From the NCBI GenBank assembly GCA_019359615.1, contig JAHHHA010000023.1, positions 1 through 64,000 on the forward strand: DNA of 64,000 nt, read 5' to 3'. The number at the start of each line of letters is the position of its first letter. Within the stretch, counting starts at the first letter, position 1. The translations under genes were made by a program, and so were the position numbers. Source of the stretch: Cyanosarcina radialis HA8281-LM2. Its GTDB lineage: Bacteria > Cyanobacteriota > Cyanobacteriia > Cyanobacteriales > CCAP-1448. The notes under the pieces were generated by a model, which was not told the origin of the DNA, did no database searches, and saw only the letters and a list, made by a program, of their open reading frames with translations. Positions 34,789-42,456 of this stretch are shown one piece after another.

Positions 34789-34829
34789 CTATATAGTAAT
34801 TGACTCGATGTTTTAGAATTATCTGTTAT
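34789..34829 (-). pseudogene. remnant of a third TPR gene start
   Basis: On the minus strand the sequence reads AAYTCTAAAACATCGAGTCAATTACT (N-S-K-T-S-S-Q-L-L), nearly identical in DNA to the start of the pseudogene at 33217 (N-S-K-T-P-S-Q-L-L), then hits a stop. It overlaps the stop codon of the STAND gene. It looks like the scar of a deletion between tandem TPR copies. Confidence 0.6.
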
Positions 34830-36118
34830 GCTGAATCTACCTCAGATTGTAATTTTTTAATTAAATTATTATGGCGTTCTAAAGTAACGCTACGAACTAA
34901 ATTATGTTGTCCTAAAACACGGTTATTCTTGCGATCGACAGATTCTTCAGCTAGAAAGCGATTCAACAATTCTTCTAAAGCTTGTTCTTGTCTTTCCTTA
35001 CTACAAACCTGCTTTTCTATACGTTTGACTAAAGCTGATAACTGCATCAACCAACCTTCTTCTTGAACGGGAATGCGATACACAGAAGCAGCACAAATTA
35101 AGATATAAGCATCTGGTACTTGGGTTTCTAGACGATTAAATATTGCCTTGAGACGTTCTTTATTTACTTTATATCGTACTTGACGAGTAAGTTTGTGTAA
35201 TTCCCATTTATCTTCCCCTATAATTTGTCCTTTCTCTGCTTCTGCCAAATCCTTTTCTACTTTTTCTATATTGCTCCGAACATCATTCCAATAAGCTGGC
35301 ACGTTCCCATTAAAAGGGTCGCCGTTAATTTCTCCAATAATTACTCGTAAAACTAAAGGATGACCTTTATAAGCTTTACCCAATCGTAATAAAATTGGTC
35401 TATCTTCAGATTCTTCACTAATATATAAACCTTCTGCATCAAACAATGCTTCTTGTTCTGGTTGTTCTAATCCATAAAGAATGTGATGGTGGTAGAAATT
35501 ATTATAACGAGAAGCATTGCTATGTAAACTAACTGGTAAATCTTGAGAAGTAACGATTAAACTACTTTGACAAGATTCGGCTGATAGTAATCTAAGAAAG
35601 AATTTTTCCCAATATTCATCGCTAAAACCTCCCCAGCTACCATTATCATTTTCTGTTAGTAGCTTTTCCATCGAATCAATCAATACTAAGAAGCGATTAT
35701 CTTGTAGGCGTTTGACTAATCGATTCAATAAAAGTTCTGGTTTCTTCTCTGCTGGTGAAATTTGTTCTCCTAACCCTTCTAGCCATCCAGCAGCGATACT
35801 GGCAAAGTCAGTAGCTTTCTCGTCATAGTCAAAATTTGCTCTGAGTAGCTTATTTTTCCAGTCTCCCTGGATTAAATCTTGTAATTCCACTGCTAACCTT
35901 TCAGCTAAAGCGGTTTTCCCAATGCCTGTCAGTCCTAAAATCAGCAGAAGACGGCAAGAGTTACGCATTTTCTGACTTAGTTGTTCTACCAGCTTGTCTC
36001 TACCAACCCAGGAAGTGTCATAAGCGAAAAAGTTGTCAGGAATAGTAGATTGGCTGGATGGATCGTTTATCTGTGAGATTTCTTGCCAATTCAAGCCTAA
36101 GTTTTCCGTAATTTCCAC
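34826..36118 (-). CDS. STAND/NB-ARC-type ATPase without effector domain
   Basis: This 430-residue protein has a Walker A motif G-L-T-G-I-G-K-T at 62-69 and a Walker B strand F-L-V-L-I-D-S-M at about 143-150. An I-V-T-S-Q-D sensor-like segment follows, then winged-helix-like sequence ending L-G-Q-H-N-L-V-R-S-V-T-L-E, as in the last part of STAND switch regions. Only about 40 residues precede the nucleotide-binding domain, so no recognisable effector (nuclease, TIR, protease) is attached. TPR genes follow on the same strand. STAND proteins sense ligands and oligomerise; several are anti-phage sensors. Whether this one defends or regulates is not visible. Confidence 0.85.
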   Translation of the reverse strand: MEITENLGLNWQEISQINDPSSQSTIPDNFFAYDTSWVGRDKLVEQLSQKMRNSCRLLLILGLTGIGKTALAERLAVELQDLIQGDWKNKLLRANFDYDEKATDFASIAAGWLEGLGEQISPAEKKPELLLNRLVKRLQDNRFLVLIDSMEKLLTENDNGSWGGFSDEYWEKFFLRLLSAESCQSSLIVTSQDLPVSLHSNASRYNNFYHHHILYGLEQPEQEALFDAEGLYISEESEDRPILLRLGKAYKGHPLVLRVIIGEINGDPFNGNVPAYWNDVRSNIEKVEKDLAEAEKGQIIGEDKWELHKLTRQVRYKVNKERLKAIFNRLETQVPDAYILICAASVYRIPVQEEGWLMQLSALVKRIEKQVCSKERQEQALEELLNRFLAEESVDRKNNRVLGQHNLVRSVTLERHNNLIKKLQSEVDSA

Positions 36119-36202
36119 GACAAGTCACCTGTTGGCTCAATCTGGAACTCAATCTACACCCAGAGAGGATGAAACTGTAGAGTTTCAAAAGACAAGAAAG
36201 CT

Positions 36203-36337
36203 ATGTCTCAGGTAAAAAGTATAACTACACAAACCCCCGTAACCATCGATCCAACTCCGTTATTCAGAGATCCCTACAGTCCAACAGCGATAATATTGGC
36301 GATCGCTATTTTAGTCTGGGTATTACGAAGTAAGTAA
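36203..36337 (+). CDS. 44-aa membrane peptide, unknown function
   Basis: The frame runs ATG to TAA. The first half is hydrophilic (T-P-V-T-I-D-P-T-P-L-F-R-D-P-Y) and is followed by one hydrophobic helix (A-I-I-L-A-I-A-I-L-V-W-V-L) and R-S-K. This is a C-terminal anchor layout. AAGAAAG lies 4 nt upstream, a modest ribosome binding site. It is divergent from the STAND gene. Small size and lack of family make it tentative. Confidence 0.45.
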   Translation: MSQVKSITTQTPVTIDPTPLFRDPYSPTAIILAIAILVWVLRSK

Positions 36338-36436
36338 CAGTAATCTTGCTGTTTTACCTAGTTTTCGCATTTCTAGTCAATAGGGATGCGTTTTTTGGCG
36401 TAATGGGCATTTTTAGAGCGATCGCTTTCTTTATTT

Positions 36437-36486
36437 AGTCCGCGTAGGCGGACTTCGTTTGTATAGCTGCGGTTTCAACCGCCAGG
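36437..36486. repeat. dispersed repeat GTCCGCGTAGGCGGAC..GCGGTTTCAACCGCC
   Basis: Same family as 20138-20195 (inverted) and 38577-38626. Confidence 0.8.
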
Positions 36487-36552
36487 CTTGAGTTGATGTG
36501 AGTATATTAAATATTTTATAATTCAAGAAAATACTTGGTAAACTAAGCTGCC

Positions 36553-37197
36553 ATGAAAATGCTCGATCGAGACAAAAATGCTAAAATTCCTAAATCGACG
36601 CAAAATGCGGTAAATAGAGTATTCCAAGCATCTCAAGAACCTTTAAAGGGAGCTTTTTTAACTCGCGGCATTGAAGGATTAATAGAAATTGCCGAATCTG
36701 AGAATCTTGTCGATATCACTGCGGCTGATTCCAACTACGAAGTTTTGCTAGCAGCTTTACAAACACCGGAAGCATTATCCTTATTAACTCAACGAGATCC
36801 TCTGGCCTTAGCGAAAATTAGAGGTTTAAAACTCAAACAACAGTTAATCGAAGCAGAGGGAGGATGTGCCAGCAGCGATGAAATAGCAGAATTATTGGGT
36901 ATTACTCGTCAAGCGATTAATAAACGTCGCCACCAAGGACAACTCATCGGCTTGTCTAGAGGAAAAGGCAAATATATCTATCCTCGTTGGCAATTTACCG
37001 ATACAGGAAAAACTATTTCTGGATTAGAATCTGTCCTCAAAGAGTTAAAACAACTCGATCCTTGGACTCAACTGGCTTTCTTTCTCAATCCTAACGTTCG
37101 GTTAGAAGAGAAAACGCCCTTAGAAATGCTGAGAATGGGAAAATTAGAACCTGTAATTGTTAGTGCGATCGCCTTTGCGAATGATGAACCCGACTAA
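36553..37197 (+). CDS. Xre/ParS-type antitoxin of a RES toxin
   Basis: The 214-residue protein has a helix-turn-helix-like segment in the middle (S-S-D-E-I-A-E-L-L-G-I-T-R-Q-A-I-N-K-R-R) and a C-terminal toxin-binding region of the Xre/MbcA/ParS (DUF2384) type (D-P-W-T-Q-L-A-F-F-L-N-P-N then T-P-L-E-M-L-R-M-G). The RES-domain gene overlaps its end by 17 nt. It should neutralise the toxin and repress the operon. The N-terminal third (about 1-95) is longer than in minimal antitoxins. Confidence 0.85.
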   Translation: MKMLDRDKNAKIPKSTQNAVNRVFQASQEPLKGAFLTRGIEGLIEIAESENLVDITAADSNYEVLLAALQTPEALSLLTQRDPLALAKIRGLKLKQQLIEAEGGCASSDEIAELLGITRQAINKRRHQGQLIGLSRGKGKYIYPRWQFTDTGKTISGLESVLKELKQLDPWTQLAFFLNPNVRLEEKTPLEMLRMGKLEPVIVSAIAFANDEPD

Positions 37198-37789
37198 CGA
37201 TTTACCAGGATTGCATCCGCCTCCACCATTGGATTTATTCAACCGAAAATTACCGATAATAACCGTGGCGGCGGGCACCATTTTCTATCGAGTTCATCAA
37301 ACCATACACAATCCAATTTATTTTGGCAATTCTGGTAGAAGTAGATTTGACATACCAGAAGGGATTATTTATCTAGGAATCGATGAATATGTTGCTTTTA
37401 GGGAAACTATCGGTCGTTTTAGTCAGTATCGCTTAATTAATAGCGATGTTTTAGAACGACGACGCATGACGGAAATAGTTAGCGATCGCGATTTGTCTTT
37501 AGTCGATTTAACTGGGAATAAATTAACTTTATTAGATGCTGACGGCCGATTATTTACTGGTAGCTATGAAATCGCTCAAGAATGGGCTAAAAAATTCCAA
37601 GAACATCCCGAACAGCCAGACGGAATTTATTATCGTTCTCGCCACGATCCTTCGCGTTTTTGTTTAGCACTTTATAAGTTAAGAGTTAGTTCCATATTAA
37701 GAGCGATCGATACTTTAGATTTTTTGAGTAAAAAATATGAAAAAAGACTAGCCGCCATCTTGGATGAGTATCAATATGGTTTGATTTAA
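37181..37789 (+). CDS. RES-domain toxin (predicted NAD+ phosphorylase)
   Basis: The ATG-ATG at 37181 overlaps the antitoxin gene, implying translational coupling; upstream in-frame codons exist but would overlap further. The RES features are visible: A-G-T-I-F-Y-R-V-H, Y-F-G-N-S-G-R-S-R-F, I-I-Y-L-G-I-D-E-Y-V-A-F-R-E-T, and a C-terminal Y-Y-R-S-R-H-D-P-S-R-F block. The conserved Arg, Glu and Ser that name the family are all there, so the toxin may be active. RES toxins degrade NAD+ and stop growth. Confidence 0.85.
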   Translation: MMNPTNDLPGLHPPPPLDLFNRKLPIITVAAGTIFYRVHQTIHNPIYFGNSGRSRFDIPEGIIYLGIDEYVAFRETIGRFSQYRLINSDVLERRRMTEIVSDRDLSLVDLTGNKLTLLDADGRLFTGSYEIAQEWAKKFQEHPEQPDGIYYRSRHDPSRFCLALYKLRVSSILRAIDTLDFLSKKYEKRLAAILDEYQYGLI

Positions 37790-37905
37790 ATACTGAAGCG
37801 ATCGATCCTCTGTAGAAGACACTACGCGATCGAAATAGATACTGCGAGCGATCGCCTTTGGCTTGATATTAAGTGCGATCGCTTTTTTCATTTGCTTATG
37901 GTTCG

Positions 37906-38127
37906 CTATTGTTGAACCCTACTACTGTCTTCACCCTGCATTTGTTGGCGAATAGCAGCCTGAAGTTTGATGTCAAAATCGGGATCTCCTACCTTGGTAA
38001 TAACCGTAGACGAACGCTTTCTGCGCCTGTCCAGATAGGCTTCAAGAGCAGCTTTGTCATCTCTATGTTCGAGAAAGTACCGCTTTAAATCTCGATCGGA
38101 CATGGCATTATAATTAACCTGGCTCAT
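37906..38127 (-). CDS. DUF6887-like small protein, partner of DUF6888
   Basis: The protein has 73 residues, with M-S-D-R-D-L-K-R-Y-F-L-E-H-R-D-D-K-A-A-L-E-A-Y then a basic stretch and a helical tail. The pattern 'L-x-x-Y-x-x-x-H-R-D-D-x-x-A-L-E-A' is what I know from DUF6887. Its ATG overlaps the stop of the upstream DUF6888 gene (TAATG), and a perfect GGGAGG lies 8 nt before it, so translation is coupled. The two DUFs recur as a pair in cyanobacteria; a toxin-antitoxin-like role is possible but unproven. Confidence 0.75.
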   Translation of the reverse strand: MSQVNYNAMSDRDLKRYFLEHRDDKAALEAYLDRRRKRSSTVITKVGDPDFDIKLQAAIRQQMQGEDSSRVQQ

Positions 38128-38303
38128 TAAAGCACCTCCCCATCTGGAGTAATTTCTACCTCAATTTCTTCGTTGTATCCTGCCAAAATGAAAAGATTTT
38201 GGGTGCGCTCGTCAAGACAAACAAGATGAATAGACTGAAACATCAAGTAGGTCAAGAAGTAGCTGGCTCGAAATAAACCTTCTAGTTGGGCCGATGTAGG
38301 CAT
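38127..38303 (-). CDS. DUF6888-like small protein, 58 aa
   Basis: This is a short frame (ATG at 38303, TAA at 38127-38129). Its product has Y-L-M-F-Q-S-I-H-L-V-C-L-D-E-R-T-Q-N-L-F-I-L-A-G then I-E-V-E-I-T-P-D-G. The 'D-E-R-T-x-N-x-x-I-L-A-G' core is characteristic of DUF6888. It is the first gene of a two-gene unit with the DUF6887-like protein. No promoter was recognised upstream. Confidence 0.75.
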   Translation of the reverse strand: MPTSAQLEGLFRASYFLTYLMFQSIHLVCLDERTQNLFILAGYNEEIEVEITPDGEVL

Positions 38304-38400
38304 CTAAACTTTGACAACACAAACTTCATTGAGTGTCTATCCTAGCATTCAAACTTTATACCTGGGAATAATACTCTCACAGCCACTAGTAGTAACGATG

Positions 38401-38566
38401 TCATCTATGGCCCAGAAGGATCGCTGCCAGATCGACGGATAAGCGATACGTGCTACGCACACGCTGCGCGAACGCCACCATATTCCAAAGTATAATCTTC
38501 CGTTAAAATCTTCCAACCATCCTCGACCAATGCCAATCTAACCACATGATGGTAAATATCTTTGGT
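38401..38566 (-). pseudogene. decayed xisH-like gene fragment with repeat insertion
   Basis: On the minus strand the frame reads T-K-D-I-Y-H-H-V-V-R-L-A-L-V-E-D-G-W-K-I-L-T-E-D-Y, which fits the N-terminus of XisH (fdxN-element excision controlling factor family). It then meets a GC-rich dispersed repeat (38440-38478). After it, in another frame, S-V-D-L-A-A-I resembles the next XisH block. There is no start codon, and no xisI is seen. Confidence 0.55.
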
Positions 38567-38576
38567 ATTATTCTTT

Positions 38577-38626
38577 AGTCCGCGCCGGCGGACTTCGATT
38601 GTGTAGCTGCGGTTTCAACCGCCACC
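38577..38626. repeat. dispersed repeat, third copy (GTCCGCGCCGGCGGAC..)
   Basis: Same family as 20138-20195 and 36437-36486. It creates an artificial upstream extension of the XPB reading frame. Confidence 0.8.
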
Positions 38627-38643
38627 GTAAAAAAGGGCGATCG

Positions 38644-40329
38644 ATGATGTCTTATTATCCCGAAAATGCTCTCATCGTTCAGAGCGATCGCACCATCCTC
38701 TTAGAAGTCCATTCTCCTACTGCCGAAGTTGCCAGAGAAGCGATCGCACCCTTTGCCGAACTGGTTAAAAGTCCCGAACACATTCACACTTATCGCCTCA
38801 CTCCCCTGAGTATTTGGAACGCCCGCGCCGCCGGATTAGCAGTCGAGCGCATGGTGGAGGCGCTGCAAACATATAGCAAATATGTGGTTCCCGATGCGGT
38901 GCTTCAGGAAATTGAGGTATTGGGAAAACGTTACGGACTGACTCGCCTGGAACAGTCAGACGATGGTTTCTCCCTCCTCCTGAAAGTAGCCGATAAACCC
39001 CTAGCTGAATTGTTACTCAGGGAAGAAGCGATCGCACCCTTACTAGAGCAACGCCTCTCTCCCCTATCTTTTCGAGTCAATCCTGGGTTTCGGGGACTGC
39101 TGAAAAAAGCCTTAGTGGAAGTCGGCTATCCGGCGGAAGATTTGGCTGGCTACGTCAGCGGTGATGCCTTACCCCTCAATCTGCGTCCCGTTGCCCACAA
39201 CGGACAAGCTTTTAACTTGCGTCCCTATCAAAAAGAAGCTGCCGACGTGTTCTATCAATCGGGCCGGGTGCAAGGGGGCAGCGGGGTAATTTGCCTTCCC
39301 TGCGGGGCAGGAAAAACCATTGTTGGGATGACAGCGATGGCCCAGGTGCAAGAAAATACCTTGATTCTCACCACCAGTTTGACTTCCGTGCGTCAGTGGC
39401 GGCGGGAGTTAATCGATAAAACCGATCTTACAGAAGATGCGATCGCCGAATATTCTGGGGAAATCAAATCCACCGGCCCGGTGACTTTAGCCACCTATCA
39501 AATTTTGACTTATCGCCCCCATAAAGAGGCTGATTTTCCCCACTTCTCTCTGTTCCAAGCCCGCGCTTGGGGCTTAATTATCTACGACGAGGTTCACCTG
39601 CTCCCCGCCCCAGTCTTTCGGATTACCGCCGAACTGCAAGCCAGAAGGCGGTTGGGACTGACGGCCACGCTAATTAGGGAAGATGGGCGAGAAGGGGATG
39701 TCTTTGCCCTCATCGGTCCCAAGCGCTACGACGTGCCCTGGCGCGAGTTGGAAGCCCAAGGGTTCATTGCCACAGCGACTTGTACGGAAATTCGAGTTTC
39801 TCAAGATGAAGACGAGCAAATGTCCTACGCCGTTGCCCCCCGCCGCCAGCAGTTCCGCATTGCTGCCGAAAACCCCCGCAAAGTAGATGTAGTGCTGCAA
39901 CTGTTGCAACAGGAGACGGGACATAAAATTTTGGTTATTGGGGAATATATCGACCAATTGAAAACCTTAGCCCGCGCCACCGGGTTTCCCCTAATTACCG
40001 GACAGACTGCCCAGCAGCAGCGAGAAACCCTTTACCAACAATTTCGGGAAGGTGCGATCGCAGGTTTAGTATTATCGCGAGTAGGAAATTTTGCCCTCGA
40101 TTTACCCGACGCGGACGTGTTGATTCAAGTGTCGGGCAAATACGGTTCCAGGCAAGAGGAAGCCCAACGACTGGGACGAATTTTGCGCCCCAAATCCGAC
40201 GGCAGAACCGCTAAATTTTACACTTTAGTTTCCCAGCGAACTTGCGAAGAAGATTTTGCCCGCCACCGACAATTATTTCTCACCGAACAGGGTTATGGCT
40301 ATCAAATTGAGATTCTCGATCGAGATTAA
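38644..40329 (+). CDS. XPB/ERCC3-like DNA repair helicase
   Basis: This superfamily 2 helicase has about 561 residues: an N-terminal damage-recognition-like region (1-170), Walker A L-P-C-G-A-G-K-T, motif II D-E-V-H, motif III T-A-T-L, and motif VI Q-R-L-G-R-I-L-R-P. XPB proteins open DNA in a 3'-5' direction; eukaryotic XPB acts in nucleotide excision repair and transcription. The upstream 15 codons come from a dispersed repeat, and AAGGG precedes the ATG-ATG at 38644, so that start is used. No Bax1 nuclease gene (DUF790) lies beside it. The associated protein is at 29375-31222. Confidence 0.93.
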   Translation: MMSYYPENALIVQSDRTILLEVHSPTAEVAREAIAPFAELVKSPEHIHTYRLTPLSIWNARAAGLAVERMVEALQTYSKYVVPDAVLQEIEVLGKRYGLTRLEQSDDGFSLLLKVADKPLAELLLREEAIAPLLEQRLSPLSFRVNPGFRGLLKKALVEVGYPAEDLAGYVSGDALPLNLRPVAHNGQAFNLRPYQKEAADVFYQSGRVQGGSGVICLPCGAGKTIVGMTAMAQVQENTLILTTSLTSVRQWRRELIDKTDLTEDAIAEYSGEIKSTGPVTLATYQILTYRPHKEADFPHFSLFQARAWGLIIYDEVHLLPAPVFRITAELQARRRLGLTATLIREDGREGDVFALIGPKRYDVPWRELEAQGFIATATCTEIRVSQDEDEQMSYAVAPRRQQFRIAAENPRKVDVVLQLLQQETGHKILVIGEYIDQLKTLARATGFPLITGQTAQQQRETLYQQFREGAIAGLVLSRVGNFALDLPDADVLIQVSGKYGSRQEEAQRLGRILRPKSDGRTAKFYTLVSQRTCEEDFARHRQLFLTEQGYGYQIEILDRD

Positions 40330-40560
40330 CTCAGGCGACGCGCGATCGTCATCAATCCTCGGTTTGAGGGGTAATAGCTTTTCCCCCTTTTGTCACTAGC
40401 GATAGAGAATTTAAGTAAAGACCGAGCCTTTGAGATCGAGTTTTTAAACATTACGAAACCTAGAATCAGGAAGACTGGGTTCTTATTCTCTTGGCAAAGT
40501 GCAAAAAAGGGGGATAGCAGCCAACTAACTATAACGTCAGTATGCTCTCAAAAGTGACTC

Positions 40561-40917
40561 TCAAGCCCTACTTGTCAGGGTAAAGTCCCGAAAATGGCGA
40601 GCTTGTTGCTCGATTCGGTTGGCGAGGCGATCGCACACTAAATTACACAGGTCAAAAATTAAACCATCTTCTACCCGGTAATAAGCAGAGGTGCCTTCGC
40701 TACGGCGGCTGAGGATGCCAGCTTGCCACATCACTTTTAAGTGTTTAGATACATTTGCTTGACTGGTTTCTGTAGCATCAACTAACTCTTGTACGCATTT
40801 TTCACCTCCACGTAGCAGGTTCAAAATCCGCAAACGCATTGGTTCGCTCAGAATGCTGAAGTATTCCGCCACTTGGTGGACTACTTCTTGTGGTACAGAT
40901 TTAATGATTGTTTGCAT
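40561..40917 (-). CDS. ArsR/SmtB-family transcriptional regulator
   Basis: This winged-helix protein of 118 residues has F-S-I-L-S-E-P-M-R-L-R-I-L-N-L-L-R and the recognition helix S-Q-A-N-V-S-K-H-L-K-V-M. One Cys (G-E-K-C-V) is at the position of the ELCVC-type metal box, but the full box is missing, so metal sensing is doubtful; redox or other signals are possible. The ATG at 40917 has GAGG 9 nt upstream and is preferred to the TTG at 40935. No efflux or arsenic gene is adjacent. Confidence 0.88.
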   Translation of the reverse strand: MQTIIKSVPQEVVHQVAEYFSILSEPMRLRILNLLRGGEKCVQELVDATETSQANVSKHLKVMWQAGILSRRSEGTSAYYRVEDGLIFDLCNLVCDRLANRIEQQARHFRDFTLTSRA

Positions 40918-41098
40918 GGGAGTAACCTCAAACAACTGATCCCCAAATTCTAGCAGCTATGTGATTTATGGCAATAGAGTAATTTAGGTTTTTGCCCATA
41001 AATTCGAGCTTAAATAGCTGACGAAAAGCTTTTTATTGTTTACCCCGCTTGAATTTCCGGATTTTTAACTCTTTAGTTTTAAATTTTTAATTGCTCTC

Positions 41099-41596
41099 TC
41101 AATCGGGATTTATTCTCATCAGAATTTGACCGTATTCCACGGGTTGCCCATTTTGGACCATAATCTCGACGATCGAACCTGCAATCTCAGCCTCAATTTC
41201 GTTCATGAGTTTCATGGCTTCAATGATACACACTGTTTGACCGATGCGAATGCGATCGCCAACTTCCACAAACGGAGGCTCGTCTGGTGCCGGGGAGCGG
41301 TAGTAGGTTCCCACCATGGGAGATTTAATCTCGATCGATTTTTTATCGACTGGGGGAGGTGATGTTGTAGGCGTTACTACAGCATCGAGATCGGGCGGCG
41401 GAGGCACAGTGGGTACGGCAGCCGGGGAAGTCGAAGGAAGCACCGGGCTTACGGCTAGAGCGGGAGCACTAGAAATTAAGGGGCCGTTTTGACGCACGGT
41501 GAGTTCAAAGTCGGCACTCTTTAAAGTCAACTCAGTAATGTCGGTAGTAGCGATCGCTGCTAGTAGCTCGCGAAGTTCCTGAAAATCTATTGCCAT
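41099..41596 (-). CDS. accB: biotin carboxyl carrier protein of acetyl-CoA carboxylase
   Basis: This 165-residue protein has an N-terminal helical part, a Pro/Ala/Val-rich linker (about 43-85) and a C-terminal biotinyl domain with the biotinylated Lys129 in I-E-A-M-K-L-M-N-E. It carries the carboxyl group in the first step of fatty-acid synthesis. It lies downstream of efp on the same strand (69-nt gap), the efp-accB order common in cyanobacteria. Confidence 0.97.
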   Translation of the reverse strand: MAIDFQELRELLAAIATTDITELTLKSADFELTVRQNGPLISSAPALAVSPVLPSTSPAAVPTVPPPPDLDAVVTPTTSPPPVDKKSIEIKSPMVGTYYRSPAPDEPPFVEVGDRIRIGQTVCIIEAMKLMNEIEAEIAGSIVEIMVQNGQPVEYGQILMRINPD

Positions 41597-41665
41597 AATT
41601 ATCCTGGGTTCGGAGTTCGCGGTTCGCGGTTCATTGTCCCTAGCCGCGATCGACGAACATTAAAG

Positions 41666-42226
41666 CTATTCACCACGTCCTAAGTAAGAATCGTTACGAG
41701 TGTCGATTTTAATTTTTTCTCCCGTCGAAATGAACAGGGGAACCATAATTTGAGCGCCAGTTTCGACAATGGCGGGCTTACTGCCTCCGGTGGCTGTATC
41801 GCCTTTCACTCCCGGATCGGTTTGAGTCACTTCCAGCACTACCGAGTTGGGCAATTCTACTTCTAGAACCTGCTCGCCCCAGCGCACCACGTTAACTTCC
41901 ATCCCTTCTTTGAGATACTTAACGCGATCGCCGATTTCTTCAGTTCGCAAACTAGCCTCTTCATAGGTTTCCATATCCATAAAGACAAACTGCTCGCCAT
42001 CTTTATAGGTATGTTGCATCGTCCGCTTTTCCAGATTGGCTTGCGGCACTGTTTCACCAGCGCGGAAAGTTTGTTCGACGACGCTTCCTGTTTGGGCATT
42101 TTTGAGCTTAGTCCGCACGAACGCCGAACCTTTGCCTGGTTTAACGTGGAGGAATTCGACTACCCGCCACACGCCTCCATTCCATTCGATCGTGACACCA
42201 GGGCGAAAATCGTTACTAGAAATCAT
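41666..42226 (-). CDS. efp: translation elongation factor P
   Basis: The start is placed at the ATG giving [10 protein letters not shown], the family N-terminus; eight further upstream codons are open but not conserved. There are three beta-barrel domains, 186 residues. The tip loop is K-P-G-K-G-S-A-F with Lys32 at the position that is modified in E. coli EF-P and hypusinated in eIF5A. EF-P relieves ribosome stalling at polyproline. A deoxyhypusine-synthase-like gene is the next gene upstream on the same strand, separated by a repeat tract. Confidence 0.97.
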   Translation of the reverse strand: MISSNDFRPGVTIEWNGGVWRVVEFLHVKPGKGSAFVRTKLKNAQTGSVVEQTFRAGETVPQANLEKRTMQHTYKDGEQFVFMDMETYEEASLRTEEIGDRVKYLKEGMEVNVVRWGEQVLEVELPNSVVLEVTQTDPGVKGDTATGGSKPAIVETGAQIMVPLFISTGEKIKIDTRNDSYLGRGE

Positions 42227-42264
42227 GAACTTTGCACTAAGGGAGAACAATCAGGTTTCAATAT

Positions 42265-42455
42265 ATCAGAAGAGAGGAGTCAGAAGTCAGAAGTCAGGAG
42301 TCAGGAGTTCAGGAGCTATGGAAGTGTTAAGTGTTGAGTGTTGAGTGTTGAGTTAAAAATTCTCCCCATCTCCCCATCTCCCCATCTCCCCATCTCCCCA
42401 TCTCCCCATCTCCCCATCTCCCCATCTCCCCATCTCCCCATCTCCCCATCTCCCA
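42265..42455. repeat. STRR tract: AGTCAGA, GTGTTGA and a 12-copy CTCCCCAT array
   Basis: GTCAGAA/GTCAGGA heptamers (from about 42277) and GTGTTGAGT heptamers (from about 42327) are followed by nearly twelve perfect copies of the octamer CTCCCCAT from 42362 to 42455, the longest array in the window. Confidence 0.9.
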
Positions 42456-42456
42456 A

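Noticed and set aside
38599-38643. Upstream extension of the XPB frame from a GTG
   Set aside because: These codons lie in a dispersed repeat; the ATG pair at 38644 has a proper ribosome binding site.
42362-42455. Possible CRISPR or coding repeat at the CTCCCCAT array
   Set aside because: The 8-bp period has no spacers, and the reading frames through it are repeat artefacts.
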